Counted from the first letter of the stretch, positions 23,814 to 32,586 are shown. The stretch: DNA of 64,000 bases from Maricaulis sp965242785 (GCA_965242785.1 CBDETA010000003.1:496001-560000); one strand, 5' to 3'. The notes: generated by a model from the letters alone, not told the origin. Translations and numbers: made by a program.

Positions 23814-24278
23814 TCAGCCTCGCGAATTCTTGGAGTTCAGGGACTTGAAATCGACCACTTCGGGCTGCTGGGCCTCGTGCTTGTGGTCGGGACCGGCGTA
23901 AACGCGCAGGTTCGAGAATTGCTGGCGGGCCAGCGGGCTGTCTTTCGGCAGCATGCGCTGGACGGCCTTCTCGACAACGCGCTCCGGGAAACGGCCGTCG
24001 AGCAGTTTTGCCGGCGAGGTTTCCTTGATGCCACCCGGGTGACCGGTGTGCCAGTAATAGCGCTTGTCGTTACGCTTGTTGCCGGTGAAGACGACCTTGT
24101 CAGCGTTCACGACGATGACATTGTCGCCCATGTCGACATGCGGGGTGTAGTCCGGACGGTGCTTGCCGCGCAGGCGGGTGGCGATGTAGGCAGCGAGACG
24201 GCCGACAACGGCGCCCTCTGCGTCGATCACGACCCACTTCTTCTCGACATCCGCCGGTTTAACGGAAAAGGTCTTCAT
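23814..24278 (-). CDS. rplM: 50S ribosomal protein L13
   Basis: A 154-aa protein starting MKTFSVKPADVEKKWVVIDA, with GRLAAYIATRLRGKHRPDYTPH and the signature KAVQRMLPKDSPLARQQFSNLRVYAGPDHKH. The open frame continues 25 codons upstream, but the ATG at 24278 has a GAGGAA Shine-Dalgarno 4 nt before it and matches the family N-terminus. L13 is an early 50S assembly protein. A promoter candidate lies about 50 bp upstream. Confidence 0.98.
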   Translation of the reverse strand: MKTFSVKPADVEKKWVVIDAEGAVVGRLAAYIATRLRGKHRPDYTPHVDMGDNVIVVNADKVVFTGNKRNDKRYYWHTGHPGGIKETSPAKLLDGRFPERVVEKAVQRMLPKDSPLARQQFSNLRVYAGPDHKHEAQQPEVVDFKSLNSKNSRG

Positions 24279-24324
24279 GATGTTCCTCAGGCCTTTTGGG
24301 GGCTCGGGTTGAATTCGAGCGCGC

Positions 24325-24353
24325 CGTTTAGAGGCGATTTTCATCCTGGTCAA
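24325..24353 (-). promoter_or_regulatory. candidate promoter of rplM-rpsI
   Basis: On the minus strand TTGACC (24353-24348) and TAAACG (24330-24325) are separated by 17 bp. The -35 is close to consensus and the -10 is weak. The 5' leader would be about 40 nt. Confidence 0.45.
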
Positions 24354-24393
24354 GAGAGCGTCTGATTTTCGCTGTTTTTTTATACACCTATCA

Positions 24394-24446
24394 ATGCGGT
24401 GTCATAATACCGCATACTGCAGAAGCGTCATGATCGCGTCGTGATC
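24394..24446 (+). promoter_or_regulatory. candidate regulatory region of the PhoX-like gene
   Basis: Two ordered signals precede the PhoX-like gene. First is an inverted repeat ATGCGGT-N8-ACCGCAT (24394-24415) overlapping TGTCATA (24400-24406). Second is a direct repeat CGTCATGATC / CGTCGTGATC at 24426-24435 and 24437-24446 with an exact 11-bp period. PhoB boxes are 11-bp-period direct repeats of CTGTCAT-like heptamers, so a Pho box is possible. The proximity to a phosphatase-family gene makes it attractive, but it is unproven. Confidence 0.45.
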
Positions 24447-24490
24447 CCGTTGTATTCACGAGCGGAAATTTCCTGCCCCCGGAGTGCCTC

Positions 24491-25903
24491 ATGTCCCTGT
24501 CCCGCCGCCGCTTCCTGCAATCATCCGCTGCCACCACCCTCGCCTTCTCCGGCCTGCCGGCCCTGGCCGCGATGCGCAATGCGGACGGGATCCAGCCCTA
24601 TGTGAACCAGGTCTGGGGGTTCGGGCCTCTGGTGCGGGATGCCGATAACCTGTTCGACCTGCCTGAGGGCTTCTCCTACCAGGTCATCTCTTCGGCCGGG
24701 GACCGGATGCGCGACGGGCTGGTGGTACCGGGCGATCTGGACGGCATGGCCTGTTTCCAGCGCGCCGACGGCAAGCTGGTGCTGGTACGCAATCACGAGC
24801 TGAATATTGGCCAGCAGGACAAGTCGGCCTTCGGGGAAGACCAGGTGGGGCTGGAGCGGATCGACCGGGCCCTGGTGCATGATTGGGCCGAGGACGGCAG
24901 ACCCCATATCGGCGGCACCAGCCATATCGTCCTGGATCCGGAAACGCTGGCGGTGGAGGACGAATTCCTGTCGCTGGTGGGCACCTACAATAATTGTGCC
25001 GGCGGTCCGACGCCCTGGGGCAGCTGGCTGACCTGCGAGGAAACCGAAATCAATGCGGGAGCCAATGCCGGCATCGAGCATGGCTATGTGTTTGAGGTGC
25101 CGGCCGACGCGACCGGGCTGGTTGCGCCGGTGCCGCTGAAGGCGATGGGCCGGTTCCGCCACGAGGCCGTGGCGATCGATCCGCGCACCTCGATCGCTTA
25201 CGAGACCGAGGACCAGTACACGCGCTGCCTGTTCTATCGATTCCTGCCGAATGTGCCGCAGCGCTTTGCCGAGGGCGGCCGTCTGCAGGCGCTGGCGGTG
25301 CGCGGCCGGCCGTCGATCGATCTGCGCAACTGGAATGAACAGACGGTGCAGCCGGGCGAGTGGCTGGAGGTCGACTGGATCGATCTGGACGATGTGGAAT
25401 CACCCAATGCCGATCTTGCCGCGCGGGGTGTGGCGGCCGGCGCCGCGCACATGACCCGCGGCGAAGGCATCTGGTGGGGCGAGAACGAGTGCTATTTCAC
25501 CTGCACCGATGGCGGTCCGGACCGGCTGGGCCAGATCTGGCGCTATCAGCCCGGCCCGGCAGAAGGCGAAGCCGGCGAAGGCGCCCAGCCGGGCCGCCTG
25601 CAATTGTTCTTTGAAAGCCGCGATGGCGCCGTGATGGAGCGCTGCGACAATCTGTGTGTCGCGCCGTGGGGCGATCTGATCGTGGTTGAAGACGGCGATG
25701 AGGACCAGTACATCCGCGGCGTGACGCCCCGGGGTGAGGTGTATACGATCGGCCGAAACGCGGCCTCCGGCCCCGATGGTGAAAAAAGCGAGATTTGCGG
25801 TCCATGTTTCAGTCCCGATGGTTCGACCCTGTTCTTCAACGTTCAACGGCATCCCGGCCGGACGTTCGCCGTGCGCGGTCCCTGGCCTCAGGCTTCGCTG
25901 TAG
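24491..25903 (+). CDS. PhoX-family (DUF839) protein, probable secreted phosphatase
   Basis: A 470-aa protein with a twin-arginine signal (SRRRFLQSSAATTLAFSGLPALA), so it is exported folded by Tat. The body matches the DUF839/PhoX beta-propeller family: an early LPEGFSYQVIS, a middle NNCAGGPTPWGSWLTCEET with the conserved Cys and Glu-Glu, then GRFRHEAVAIDP and C-terminal VAPWGDLIVVEDG. Characterised PhoX proteins are Ca/Fe-dependent alkaline phosphatases with a conserved Cys in a TPWGTWLTCEE-like segment. Substrate range is inferred. A possible Pho-box-like direct repeat lies upstream. The gene overlaps the next reading frame by 100 bp. Confidence 0.88.
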   Translation: MSLSRRRFLQSSAATTLAFSGLPALAAMRNADGIQPYVNQVWGFGPLVRDADNLFDLPEGFSYQVISSAGDRMRDGLVVPGDLDGMACFQRADGKLVLVRNHELNIGQQDKSAFGEDQVGLERIDRALVHDWAEDGRPHIGGTSHIVLDPETLAVEDEFLSLVGTYNNCAGGPTPWGSWLTCEETEINAGANAGIEHGYVFEVPADATGLVAPVPLKAMGRFRHEAVAIDPRTSIAYETEDQYTRCLFYRFLPNVPQRFAEGGRLQALAVRGRPSIDLRNWNEQTVQPGEWLEVDWIDLDDVESPNADLAARGVAAGAAHMTRGEGIWWGENECYFTCTDGGPDRLGQIWRYQPGPAEGEAGEGAQPGRLQLFFESRDGAVMERCDNLCVAPWGDLIVVEDGDEDQYIRGVTPRGEVYTIGRNAASGPDGEKSEICGPCFSPDGSTLFFNVQRHPGRTFAVRGPWPQASL

Positions 25904-26910
25904 GCGCCAGCCTGCTGGTTCTGGCGGCGTGTTCCGGCGGCAATGACACCGGGGCGGACACGCCGTCGGAAGCGGTGGAGAACCAGGTCGAGGTGCTGGT
26001 GACGGCGGCCTTTGTCGGCGTCGATGGCGGCGCCGGATCGCTGGACTTCCTGCCCGACCCGGACGCGCCCTCGCTGGGCTATGTCGTCGCCGCCCCGCGC
26101 GATGGCGGGCTGGACTTCTTCAACATGGATGGCGAGCTGGTGACGCGCCATGCCGGCGTCCGGCTGACCGGTCTGGCGACGGCGCCGGGCTTCGAGCTGC
26201 GCGGGGAAAGCCTGCCGCTGGTCTTCGGCGCCTCGCCGGACAGTGACACCGTGCATGGTTATGCCGTGGTGCGCAGCGGCGCGCGGGTGCTGGACCTGCC
26301 GCTGCAAGCGGTCGAACCTCAGGATGGCGTGGCGGGGCTGTGCCTGCTGCGCGAGGGCACGGGCTTTGTCGAACTGGTGATCCTGGGCACCGGTGCCAGC
26401 GCCGAAGTCTGGCGGGTGCGCGATGCCGGAACGGACCAGCTCTCGGTCGAGGCGATCCGCAGCTTTGCCCTGCCCGCCCCGGCGCGCCAGTGCGACACCT
26501 ATGACGGTGAAATCTTCACCGCCAGCCCCGGTGGCGGCCTGACGCGGATGGCGTCCGACGGCACTATCCTGGCCGAGGCCACGGCCGGCGTGTCCGCCGT
26601 CTCGGTGGCGGAATTCTCCGGCACCCGCCTGGTACTGGCCACGGATGGGTCGAGCGATGTGCTGCGCGTCTTCGACGCCCGCACGCTGGAACCGCGCGAT
26701 GATGTTCTGGTGGTCGACGGGCTGTCGACGCCGGGGATCGGCCGCCCGGCCGCACTCGAAGCGTCCGAGGAAAATTACGGTTTTACCGCTTATTCCAACG
26801 GTATGCTGGCAATCTTTGATGCAGCCGATCAACGCGTGAAGGTGATCTCGCGCGATGCCTTTGCCCGCGCGGTGATCACAGCCGAAGCCGTGGGTGGCGG
26901 CGCGGAATAG
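25804..26910 (+). CDS. phytase-like beta-propeller lipoprotein
   Basis: A 368-aa protein from the ATG at 25804, which lies inside the PhoX-like gene in another frame. The signal peptide is long, with an arginine-rich n-region, and ends in lipobox LAAC (Cys43), so the mature protein is membrane-anchored. The body has repeated beta-blade segments. DFFNMDGELVTRHAGVRLTG and the following LPLVFGASPDSDTVHGYAV resemble the GLVVYDLDG-type and AASNRS-type segments of beta-propeller phytases (PF02333). The match is distant and phosphate-binding residues cannot be confirmed. With PhoX it suggests organic-phosphate scavenging. A terminator follows at 26938. Confidence 0.68.
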   Translation: MFQSRWFDPVLQRSTASRPDVRRARSLASGFAVGASLLVLAACSGGNDTGADTPSEAVENQVEVLVTAAFVGVDGGAGSLDFLPDPDAPSLGYVVAAPRDGGLDFFNMDGELVTRHAGVRLTGLATAPGFELRGESLPLVFGASPDSDTVHGYAVVRSGARVLDLPLQAVEPQDGVAGLCLLREGTGFVELVILGTGASAEVWRVRDAGTDQLSVEAIRSFALPAPARQCDTYDGEIFTASPGGGLTRMASDGTILAEATAGVSAVSVAEFSGTRLVLATDGSSDVLRVFDARTLEPRDDVLVVDGLSTPGIGRPAALEASEENYGFTAYSNGMLAIFDAADQRVKVISRDAFARAVITAEAVGGGAE

Positions 26911-26937
26911 CGCATCTTCCCTGCTGAAATGAAATCA

Positions 26938-26965
26938 GGCGGGTCCGGTCCGGGCCCGCCTTTTT
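26938..26965 (+). terminator. rho-independent terminator after the phytase-like gene
   Basis: A 9-bp stem GGCGGGTCC/CGGGCCCGCC-type (one G-T pair), 5-nt loop, then TTTTT. It lies between convergent genes. Confidence 0.85.
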
Positions 26966-26975
26966 CGTGCCCGCA

Positions 26976-28001
26976 TCAGACCGCGCGGCGGGCCGTCCAG
27001 GCGGCGCACAGCGTGGCGAGGAAAAGCAGAACGGCTCCGAACTGGTGGGCCAGTGACAGGCGGAGCGGCACCACGGCCAGAAGCGCGGCAATGCCCAGTC
27101 CGATCTGGGCCAGGACCAGGGCCGGCAGGATGATCATGAAGGGTTTCAGCGACACACGCGGTTCGAACCAGATCTTCACCGCATAGGCGGCCATCGCCAG
27201 GGCCACAAGATAGCCGGTCCAGCGATGGTTCAGCTGGACAGCGGCATGGCTCTCGAAGATGGCCGGAATGAAGCTCATGCCGGCCAGATAGTCGGACGGG
27301 ATGATCTCGCCATTCATGAAAGGCCAGGTGTTGTAGATGCGCCCGGCATCCAGACCGGCGACGAAGGCGCCGAGGATGATCTGGAAGAAGACCAGGGCCA
27401 GAAGGCCGAAGGACACGCCGGCCAGCGTCCCTCGCCTCAGAGGCGGCGGCCCGAAACGCGCTTCCAGCGACAGCCAGACCGAATAGCCCAGAATGACAAA
27501 GGCCATGCCCAGATGCGTGGCCAGGCGGTACTGGCTGACATCAAGCCGGTCGACCAGGCCGGAAGCCACCATCCACCAGCCGATCGCACCCTGCGATCCA
27601 CCCATGACGAGCAGCACAAGCAGCCGCGGCTTGAGCCGGGCGCTGAGCTCGCCGCGCAGCCAGAAGAAGACCAGGGGTACGAAGAAGACGAGCCCGATCA
27701 GGCGGCCGAGCTGGCGATGGCCCCATTCCCACCAGAAGATGAACTCGAACTCGGCCAGGGTCATGGCGGAATTCTGTTCCTGGAATTCCGTGGTCTGCTG
27801 GTAGCGCGCGAATTCCGCCTGCCAGTCTTCGTGTGAGAGCGGCGGGATGGCGCCGGAGATCGGCTTCCACTCGGTGATCGACAGGCCGCTGTCGGTCAGG
27901 CGCGTGGTGCCGCCGACCAGGATCATGGCAACGACCATCAGGGCAATGATCAGCAGCCAGTTGGAAACCGCACGGCTGGTTGTGGACGCGTGATAGGACA
28001 T
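26976..28001 (-). CDS. ctaA: heme A synthase (type 2 CtaA/COX15)
   Basis: A 341-aa inner-membrane protein with about eight transmembrane helices. Diagnostic segments are GGTTRLTDSGLSITEWKP, the heme-ligating His in WWEWGHRQLGRLIG, and later LATHLGM, NHRWTGYL and LAHQFGAVLLF, giving the paired histidines. It oxidises the C8 methyl of heme O to make heme A for cytochrome c oxidase. The type-2 form of about 340 aa is the mitochondrial/alphaproteobacterial one. It diverges from the flavoprotein gene across about 150 bp in which I see no clear elements. Confidence 0.96.
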   Translation of the reverse strand: MSYHASTTSRAVSNWLLIIALMVVAMILVGGTTRLTDSGLSITEWKPISGAIPPLSHEDWQAEFARYQQTTEFQEQNSAMTLAEFEFIFWWEWGHRQLGRLIGLVFFVPLVFFWLRGELSARLKPRLLVLLVMGGSQGAIGWWMVASGLVDRLDVSQYRLATHLGMAFVILGYSVWLSLEARFGPPPLRRGTLAGVSFGLLALVFFQIILGAFVAGLDAGRIYNTWPFMNGEIIPSDYLAGMSFIPAIFESHAAVQLNHRWTGYLVALAMAAYAVKIWFEPRVSLKPFMIILPALVLAQIGLGIAALLAVVPLRLSLAHQFGAVLLFLATLCAAWTARRAV

Positions 28002-28154
28002 GAAGCGCTACCTACCGCAAAGTGCGCGCCGAGCAAGCCCGCGGCTTCACTTGGACGGCAAAGCAGGCTGTTATCCCTGTCGCGGTGCTGACAGCCACGC
28101 GCCATCATGCCGCAGGTCGATCAAGCATGCCGACAAGCAAACGGGGAGAACGCC

Positions 28155-29429
28155 GTGCCGGGAGAGAACCAGACCGTCATCATCATCGGCGCCGGCCAGG
28201 CCGGTGGACAATGCGCCGCCTCGCTGCGCCGCAATGGCTGGAGCGGGCGGATCATCCTGGCCGGCAGCGAGGACCATCCCCCCTATCAGCGCCCGCCCCT
28301 GTCGAAAGCCTATCTCTCCGGCGAGATCGGCGAGGACCGGCTGTGGCTGCAGCCGCGGGAGACCTGGGAGCAGCAATCGGTCGATCTGCGCCTGGGCGCC
28401 ACCGCGACGGCGATCGACACGTCTGCCCGCACGGTCAGCTTCGCGGATGGCACCACGGAAAGTTATGACCATCTGGTCCTGGCCACGGGCTCGCGCGTGC
28501 GCACCCTGCCCGTTCCGGGCGCGGATACTGAGGGTGTGCGCTATCTGCGCACGATTGCCGATGTGGATCTGCTGAAAGCCGATTTCACGCCGGGCAAGCG
28601 GATCGCCATCATTGGCGGCGGCTATATCGGGCTGGAGGCGGCCGCGGTGGCGCACAAGCTGGGCGCCAGGCCGGTTGTGCTGGAAGCCATGGACCGCTTG
28701 CTGGCCCGGGTGGCGGTGCCGGAATTGTCGCAATTCTATCTCGACGCCCATCGCAGCCACGGTGTCACGGTGGAGTTGGGGGCACAGGTTGCGGCCATCG
28801 AAACCGGTGGCGGCGGACTGTTCGGCGGCCGCAAGCGGGTCAAGGCGGTCAAGCTGGCCGATGGCCGTTCGATCGCCTGCGACAGCGTTCTGGTGGGCAT
28901 CGGCATCCTGCCGAACCAGGAACTGGCCGCTGAGGCCGGGCTGTCCACGGACAACGGGATCGAGGTCGATGCCGCATGCCGAACCTCTGATCCCGCCGTG
29001 TTCGCGATTGGCGACTGCGCCAGCCAGGTCAACTGGCTGACCGGGTCGCGCCTGCGCCTGGAGAGCGTGCCCAACGCGCTGGACCAGGCCAAGCACGCCG
29101 CCGCGGCGATCTGCGGCACGGCGGCGCCGAAACCGGACGTGCCGTGGTTCTGGTCGGACCAGTATCACCTGAAATTGCAGACGGCCGGCCTGATCGGCGC
29201 ACAGGACCAGACGATCCAGCGCCGCCCCTCGACGGACACCGAGGAGGGCCATTTCTCACTCTTCCACCTCAAGGACGGCGTGCTGATTGCCGCCGATTGC
29301 GTCAATGACGCCCACGGCTTCATGGCCGCCAAGATGATGATTGCCCAACGCGCCAAGCCGAACCTGGACGATCTGGCCAATCCGGACCTGCCGATGAAGG
29401 ATGTCATGAAGGCGGCTTTGGGGCGGTAG
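28155..29429 (+). CDS. FAD-dependent ferredoxin reductase-type oxidoreductase
   Basis: A 424-aa protein from a GTG at 28155 that has GGGGAG 6 nt upstream; the frame is open 16 codons further but without a Shine-Dalgarno. The FAD site is GAGQAGGQ (12-19). The family motif is PPYQRPPLSKAYL, the NAD site GGGYIGLEAAA, and the second FAD motif VFAIGDCAS. This is the putidaredoxin/rhodocoxin reductase family, which passes electrons from NAD(P)H to a 2Fe-2S ferredoxin. No ferredoxin or P450 gene is adjacent, so the partner is unknown. Confidence 0.9.
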   Translation: MPGENQTVIIIGAGQAGGQCAASLRRNGWSGRIILAGSEDHPPYQRPPLSKAYLSGEIGEDRLWLQPRETWEQQSVDLRLGATATAIDTSARTVSFADGTTESYDHLVLATGSRVRTLPVPGADTEGVRYLRTIADVDLLKADFTPGKRIAIIGGGYIGLEAAAVAHKLGARPVVLEAMDRLLARVAVPELSQFYLDAHRSHGVTVELGAQVAAIETGGGGLFGGRKRVKAVKLADGRSIACDSVLVGIGILPNQELAAEAGLSTDNGIEVDAACRTSDPAVFAIGDCASQVNWLTGSRLRLESVPNALDQAKHAAAAICGTAAPKPDVPWFWSDQYHLKLQTAGLIGAQDQTIQRRPSTDTEEGHFSLFHLKDGVLIAADCVNDAHGFMAAKMMIAQRAKPNLDDLANPDLPMKDVMKAALGR

Positions 29430-29467
29430 ACCGACCCCGGCAGACGCGGGGCTGGCAAGGAAATAAA

Positions 29468-29545
29468 TGGTCGGAGCGGCGAGATTTGAACTCGCGACCC
29501 CCGGTCCCCCAGACCGGTGCGCTAACCGGGCTGCGCCACGCTCCG
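29468..29545 (-). tRNA. tRNA-Pro (GGG anticodon)
   Basis: A 78-nt cloverleaf. The acceptor stem is CGGAGCG/CGCTCCG, the D stem GCGC/GCGC, the anticodon stem CCGGT/ACCGG with loop CTGGGGG giving anticodon GGG, and the T arm GCGAG-TTCAAAT-CTCGC. The discriminator is A and the CCA end is encoded. A near-consensus promoter lies 43 bp upstream (29588-29616). A T-rich run (ATTTATTT) follows the CCA end. Confidence 0.97.
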
Positions 29546-29587
29546 ACACGATATTGGGACGGGGCATCCCGTCCGATGGGGAGGCCG

Positions 29588-29616
29588 GTTATAGGGTGGT
29601 GGCGGGCGCTGGGCAA
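29588..29616 (-). promoter_or_regulatory. candidate sigma-70 promoter of tRNA-Pro
   Basis: On the minus strand TTGCCC (29616-29611), 17-bp spacer, TATAAC (29593-29588). The leader of about 36 nt includes a small GGACGGG/CCCGTCC hairpin before the mature 5' end. Confidence 0.55.
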
Positions 29617-29661
29617 CAGGGCTGTCAGCGCAAAATGCGGTTGATGTGAAACGGCGGGATA

Positions 29662-30108
29662 TCAGGGCTCGATAGCCGCCTTGAGCTTGGCGCGAGCGCC
29701 CTCGAGCTCTGCCAGAACGTCGCTCAACTGCCGGTGGGGTGCATCGGCAGGGCGCGGTTTGGGCTGCGCTACGGCGTCGGGCGTTTCTTGGTCAGCAGCA
29801 TCAATGGCCGCCGGACCCAGATCGACCGCCCCTGCCCCCATGTCCATGACGGCAGCGACACCATTGTCCTTGATGAATTTCCGCGCGCCCTTAATGGTGA
29901 AACCATCTTCATAGAGCAGGCGTTTGACGCCGCGTAGCAATTGCAGGTCTTGCGGTCGGTAGAAGCGGCGGCCGCCGGCCCGTTTCAAAGGGCTGATCTG
30001 TGGGAATTTGCTCTCCCAGAAGCGCAACACATGCGCAGGCACGCCGAGTTCATCAGCGGCTTCGGAGATGGTCCGGAAAGCTTCCGGCGATTTCTTGCTG
30101 ACCGACAT
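29662..30108 (-). CDS. MerR-family transcriptional regulator
   Basis: A 148-aa protein. The N-terminal winged HTH is TISEAADELGVPAHVLRFWESKF followed by RFYRPQDLQLLRGVKRLLYEDG, typical of MerR proteins. The C-terminus (about 85-148) is alanine/proline-rich and has no metal-binding cysteines, so metal sensing is unlikely. It lies just downstream of ihfA on the same strand, an arrangement I recall as common in alphaproteobacteria. The regulated genes are unknown. Confidence 0.9.
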   Translation of the reverse strand: MSVSKKSPEAFRTISEAADELGVPAHVLRFWESKFPQISPLKRAGGRRFYRPQDLQLLRGVKRLLYEDGFTIKGARKFIKDNGVAAVMDMGAGAVDLGPAAIDAADQETPDAVAQPKPRPADAPHRQLSDVLAELEGARAKLKAAIEP

Positions 30109-30144
30109 TCTCTCACCGCGTCAGCTCCGGCCCCTTACCCCTGA

Positions 30145-30450
30145 CTAATCTTTCGACAGGGCCGAGTCGACGCGCTCCTTCAAGACTTGCGACGGTTTGA
30201 ACACCAGGACGCGGCGCGCCTCAATCGGCACTTCCACACCGGTCTTCGGATTTCGTCCGACCCGGCCACGCTTGTCACGCAGGAGGAAGGAACCGAAGGA
30301 AGAGAGTTTCACATTCTCGCCCTCGGCCAGTGTGTCCGACATCATGGTCAGCACCGACTGAACAAGGTCCGCAGATTCCTGCCGGGACAAGCCTACCTCT
30401 TGGTAGACCAGTTCGGCCAAGTCTGCTCGCGTCAAGGTTTTGTCTGACAT
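30145..30450 (-). CDS. ihfA: integration host factor subunit alpha
   Basis: A 101-aa DNA-bending protein of the HU/IHF family. It has the N-terminal MSDKTLTRADLAELVYQEVG, the core VKLSSFGSFLLRDK, and the beta-arm GRNPKTGVEVPI ending in RRVLVFKPSQVLK. IHF-alpha pairs with IHF-beta, encoded elsewhere. In-frame starts at 30462 (GTG) and 30456 (ATG) exist, but GGGGA sits 5 nt before the ATG at 30450, which is therefore chosen. It lies about 110 bp downstream of fabH. Confidence 0.96.
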   Translation of the reverse strand: MSDKTLTRADLAELVYQEVGLSRQESADLVQSVLTMMSDTLAEGENVKLSSFGSFLLRDKRGRVGRNPKTGVEVPIEARRVLVFKPSQVLKERVDSALSKD

Positions 30451-30559
30451 AGTCATCCCCACATAGACGTAAACAGGCTACGCCTCAACTTGCCTGCCCG
30501 TCAACGCCAAGACATTGGATAAATGCGACAATCGAGGCAATTTGATCGCTTTGTGGTTA

Positions 30560-31534
30560 TCAGAAGCGCGCCAGGGCCGCGCCCCAGGTGAAACCACCAC
30601 CCAGCGCTTCCATCAAAACCGTGTCGCCCCGATTGATCCGGCCGTCCTGGACCGCCCGATCAAAGGCGAGCGGAACCGAGGCCGCCGAGGTGTTGCCATG
30701 ATCGGCCACAGTGGAAATCACCTTGCCGGTGGGGATGGACAATCGCTTGGCCACGCCTTCCAGGATACGCTGATTGGCCTGATGCGGCACGAACCAGTCG
30801 ATCGCCTCGATAGTCACGCCCGAGCGTTCGGCGATGGTCGTCATCGACTCGGCGATATTGGTGATGGCGTGGCGGAAAACCTGGTTTCCGACCATGCGCA
30901 GATGCCCGACGGTTCCCGTCGAGGACGGGCCGCCATCGACATGCAGCAGATCCTTGAAGCGGCCATCCGAGCGCAGATAGGTGCCCAGAATGCCGGCCGG
31001 AGCGTCACTGTCGCGGTCCTCGCCGGTCAGCACCATCGCACCGGCCCCGTCCCCGAACAGCACGCAGGTCGAGCGGTCGGTCCAGTCCAGGATGCGCGAC
31101 ATCGTCTCGGCACCCACCACAAGCGCGGTATTGGCCTGGCCGCGCGCGATCATGTTGTCAGCCACGGAAAGCGCATAGACGAAGCCGGTGCAGACCGCCT
31201 GGACGTCAAAGGCCGCGCCGGACGTCGCGCCCAGCCGGGCCTGCAGCATTGTGCCGACTGACGGAAAGGTGAAATCGGGGGTCGTGGTCGCCACCACGAT
31301 CAAATCGACCGCATCGGCGGACATGCCCGCATGCTCCAGCGCACGGCGGCAAGCCTGCTCGGCGAGATCCGCGGTGGTCACGCCCTCCGGAGCGATATGG
31401 CGCTGACGGATGCCCGTGCGCTCGCGGATCCAGCTGTCGCTGGTATCCACCAGACGCGAGATTTCGTCATTGGTGAGGATTTTCTCGGGCAGGTAGGAAC
31501 CAATGCCCGCAATACGCGCGATACGCTCGGTCAT
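30560..31534 (-). CDS. fabH: beta-ketoacyl-ACP synthase III
   Basis: A 324-aa thiolase-fold enzyme with the complete triad: Cys115 in AVCTGF, His251 in VPHQANQRI and Asn281 in GNTSAAS. The C-terminal GGGFTWGAALARF is typical. It starts fatty-acid synthesis by condensing acetyl-CoA with malonyl-ACP. The start overlaps the plsX stop as ATGA. plsX-fabH-ihfA-merR is a conserved alphaproteobacterial order. Confidence 0.97.
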   Translation of the reverse strand: MTERIARIAGIGSYLPEKILTNDEISRLVDTSDSWIRERTGIRQRHIAPEGVTTADLAEQACRRALEHAGMSADAVDLIVVATTTPDFTFPSVGTMLQARLGATSGAAFDVQAVCTGFVYALSVADNMIARGQANTALVVGAETMSRILDWTDRSTCVLFGDGAGAMVLTGEDRDSDAPAGILGTYLRSDGRFKDLLHVDGGPSSTGTVGHLRMVGNQVFRHAITNIAESMTTIAERSGVTIEAIDWFVPHQANQRILEGVAKRLSIPTGKVISTVADHGNTSAASVPLAFDRAVQDGRINRGDTVLMEALGGGFTWGAALARF

Positions 31535-32586
31535 GAGACGGCCGCTACATCCTGTTCTTCGAATTCGGCAAACTTGTCGAGATTGCGCCGGATCTCGTTG
31601 AGGAAATCACTCTGGGCCATGACATAGGCGAGGCCCAGGGCCGACGCGAACCCCTCGCCATCCGCACCGCCATGGCTCTTCACGACAATGCCCTTGAGAC
31701 CCAGGAGCACGCCGCCATTGATATAGCGTGGGTCCATGCGCTGGCGCAGCCGGTCCAGCGCACCCAGCGAAAGCAGGCCCGCGGCCAGTTTTGCGGTGAA
31801 GGAACTGGTCAGCGCCTCGCGCACCCAGCCGGCCACCAGTCGAGCCGTACCTTCGGCCGTCTTGAGGGCGATATTGCCAGTGAAACCGTCTGTGACGACG
31901 ACATCGATATCGCCGGCAGAAATGTCATTGCCTTCAATGAAGCCCTGATAGGCGATGCCCAGCTTGCACTCGCGGATCAGCTGATCGGCTTCGCGCACCG
32001 TGTCATTGCCCTTGAGTTCTTCCTGCCCGACGTTCAGCAAACCCACGGTCGGGGCCTCGCCGCCGAAGACGGCGCGGTGATAGGCCTCGCCCAGGATCGC
32101 GAACTCGACCAGCTGGGTCGCACCGCATTGCACATTGGCGCCGACGTCCAGGACGACTGTATGCCCTTTCGGGGTCGGCCAGTTGGCGGAAATGGCCGGG
32201 CGGTGCACGCCCTTTTTCATACGCAGGATGACCTTGGAAATGGCCATCAGCGCGCCGGTATTGCCGGAAGACACGATGGCCCCCGCCTCCCCGGCCTTGA
32301 CGCTCTGGATCGCATTCCACATCGACGACCCGCGCGCCCGGCGCACCGCTTCGGACGGCTTGTCGGTCATCTGCACCATGGTGTCGGTGTGTCGAACTTC
32401 CGATACGGCCGCCACCTTGGGATATTTCGCCAGCAGAGGCGCCAGCTGGGCCTCATCGCCGTGGATCAGGTAGCGCGCGGACCGGTCGGGCCAACGCTTG
32501 AGGGCATTGGCGATACCCTCGACCACAGCCTGGGGGCCGAGATCGCCTCCCATGGCGTCGACGGAAATCGTGGATTGGGTTGTCAT
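31531..32586 (-). CDS. plsX: phosphate acyltransferase PlsX
   Basis: A 351-aa protein from the ATG at 32586 (MTTQSTISVDAMGGDLGP); the frame stays open 15 codons upstream but those residues are not conserved. Key segments are ISVDAMGGD, SSGNTGALMA, DVGANVQC, NVGQEE-KGND and VTDGFTGNIALKTAEG. PlsX converts acyl-ACP to acyl-phosphate, the first step of the PlsX/Y route to phosphatidic acid. The YceD/DUF177 gene that often precedes plsX is absent here: only 99 bp separate it from the upstream chaperone gene. Confidence 0.97.
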   Translation of the reverse strand: MTTQSTISVDAMGGDLGPQAVVEGIANALKRWPDRSARYLIHGDEAQLAPLLAKYPKVAAVSEVRHTDTMVQMTDKPSEAVRRARGSSMWNAIQSVKAGEAGAIVSSGNTGALMAISKVILRMKKGVHRPAISANWPTPKGHTVVLDVGANVQCGATQLVEFAILGEAYHRAVFGGEAPTVGLLNVGQEELKGNDTVREADQLIRECKLGIAYQGFIEGNDISAGDIDVVVTDGFTGNIALKTAEGTARLVAGWVREALTSSFTAKLAAGLLSLGALDRLRQRMDPRYINGGVLLGLKGIVVKSHGGADGEGFASALGLAYVMAQSDFLNEIRRNLDKFAEFEEQDVAAVS

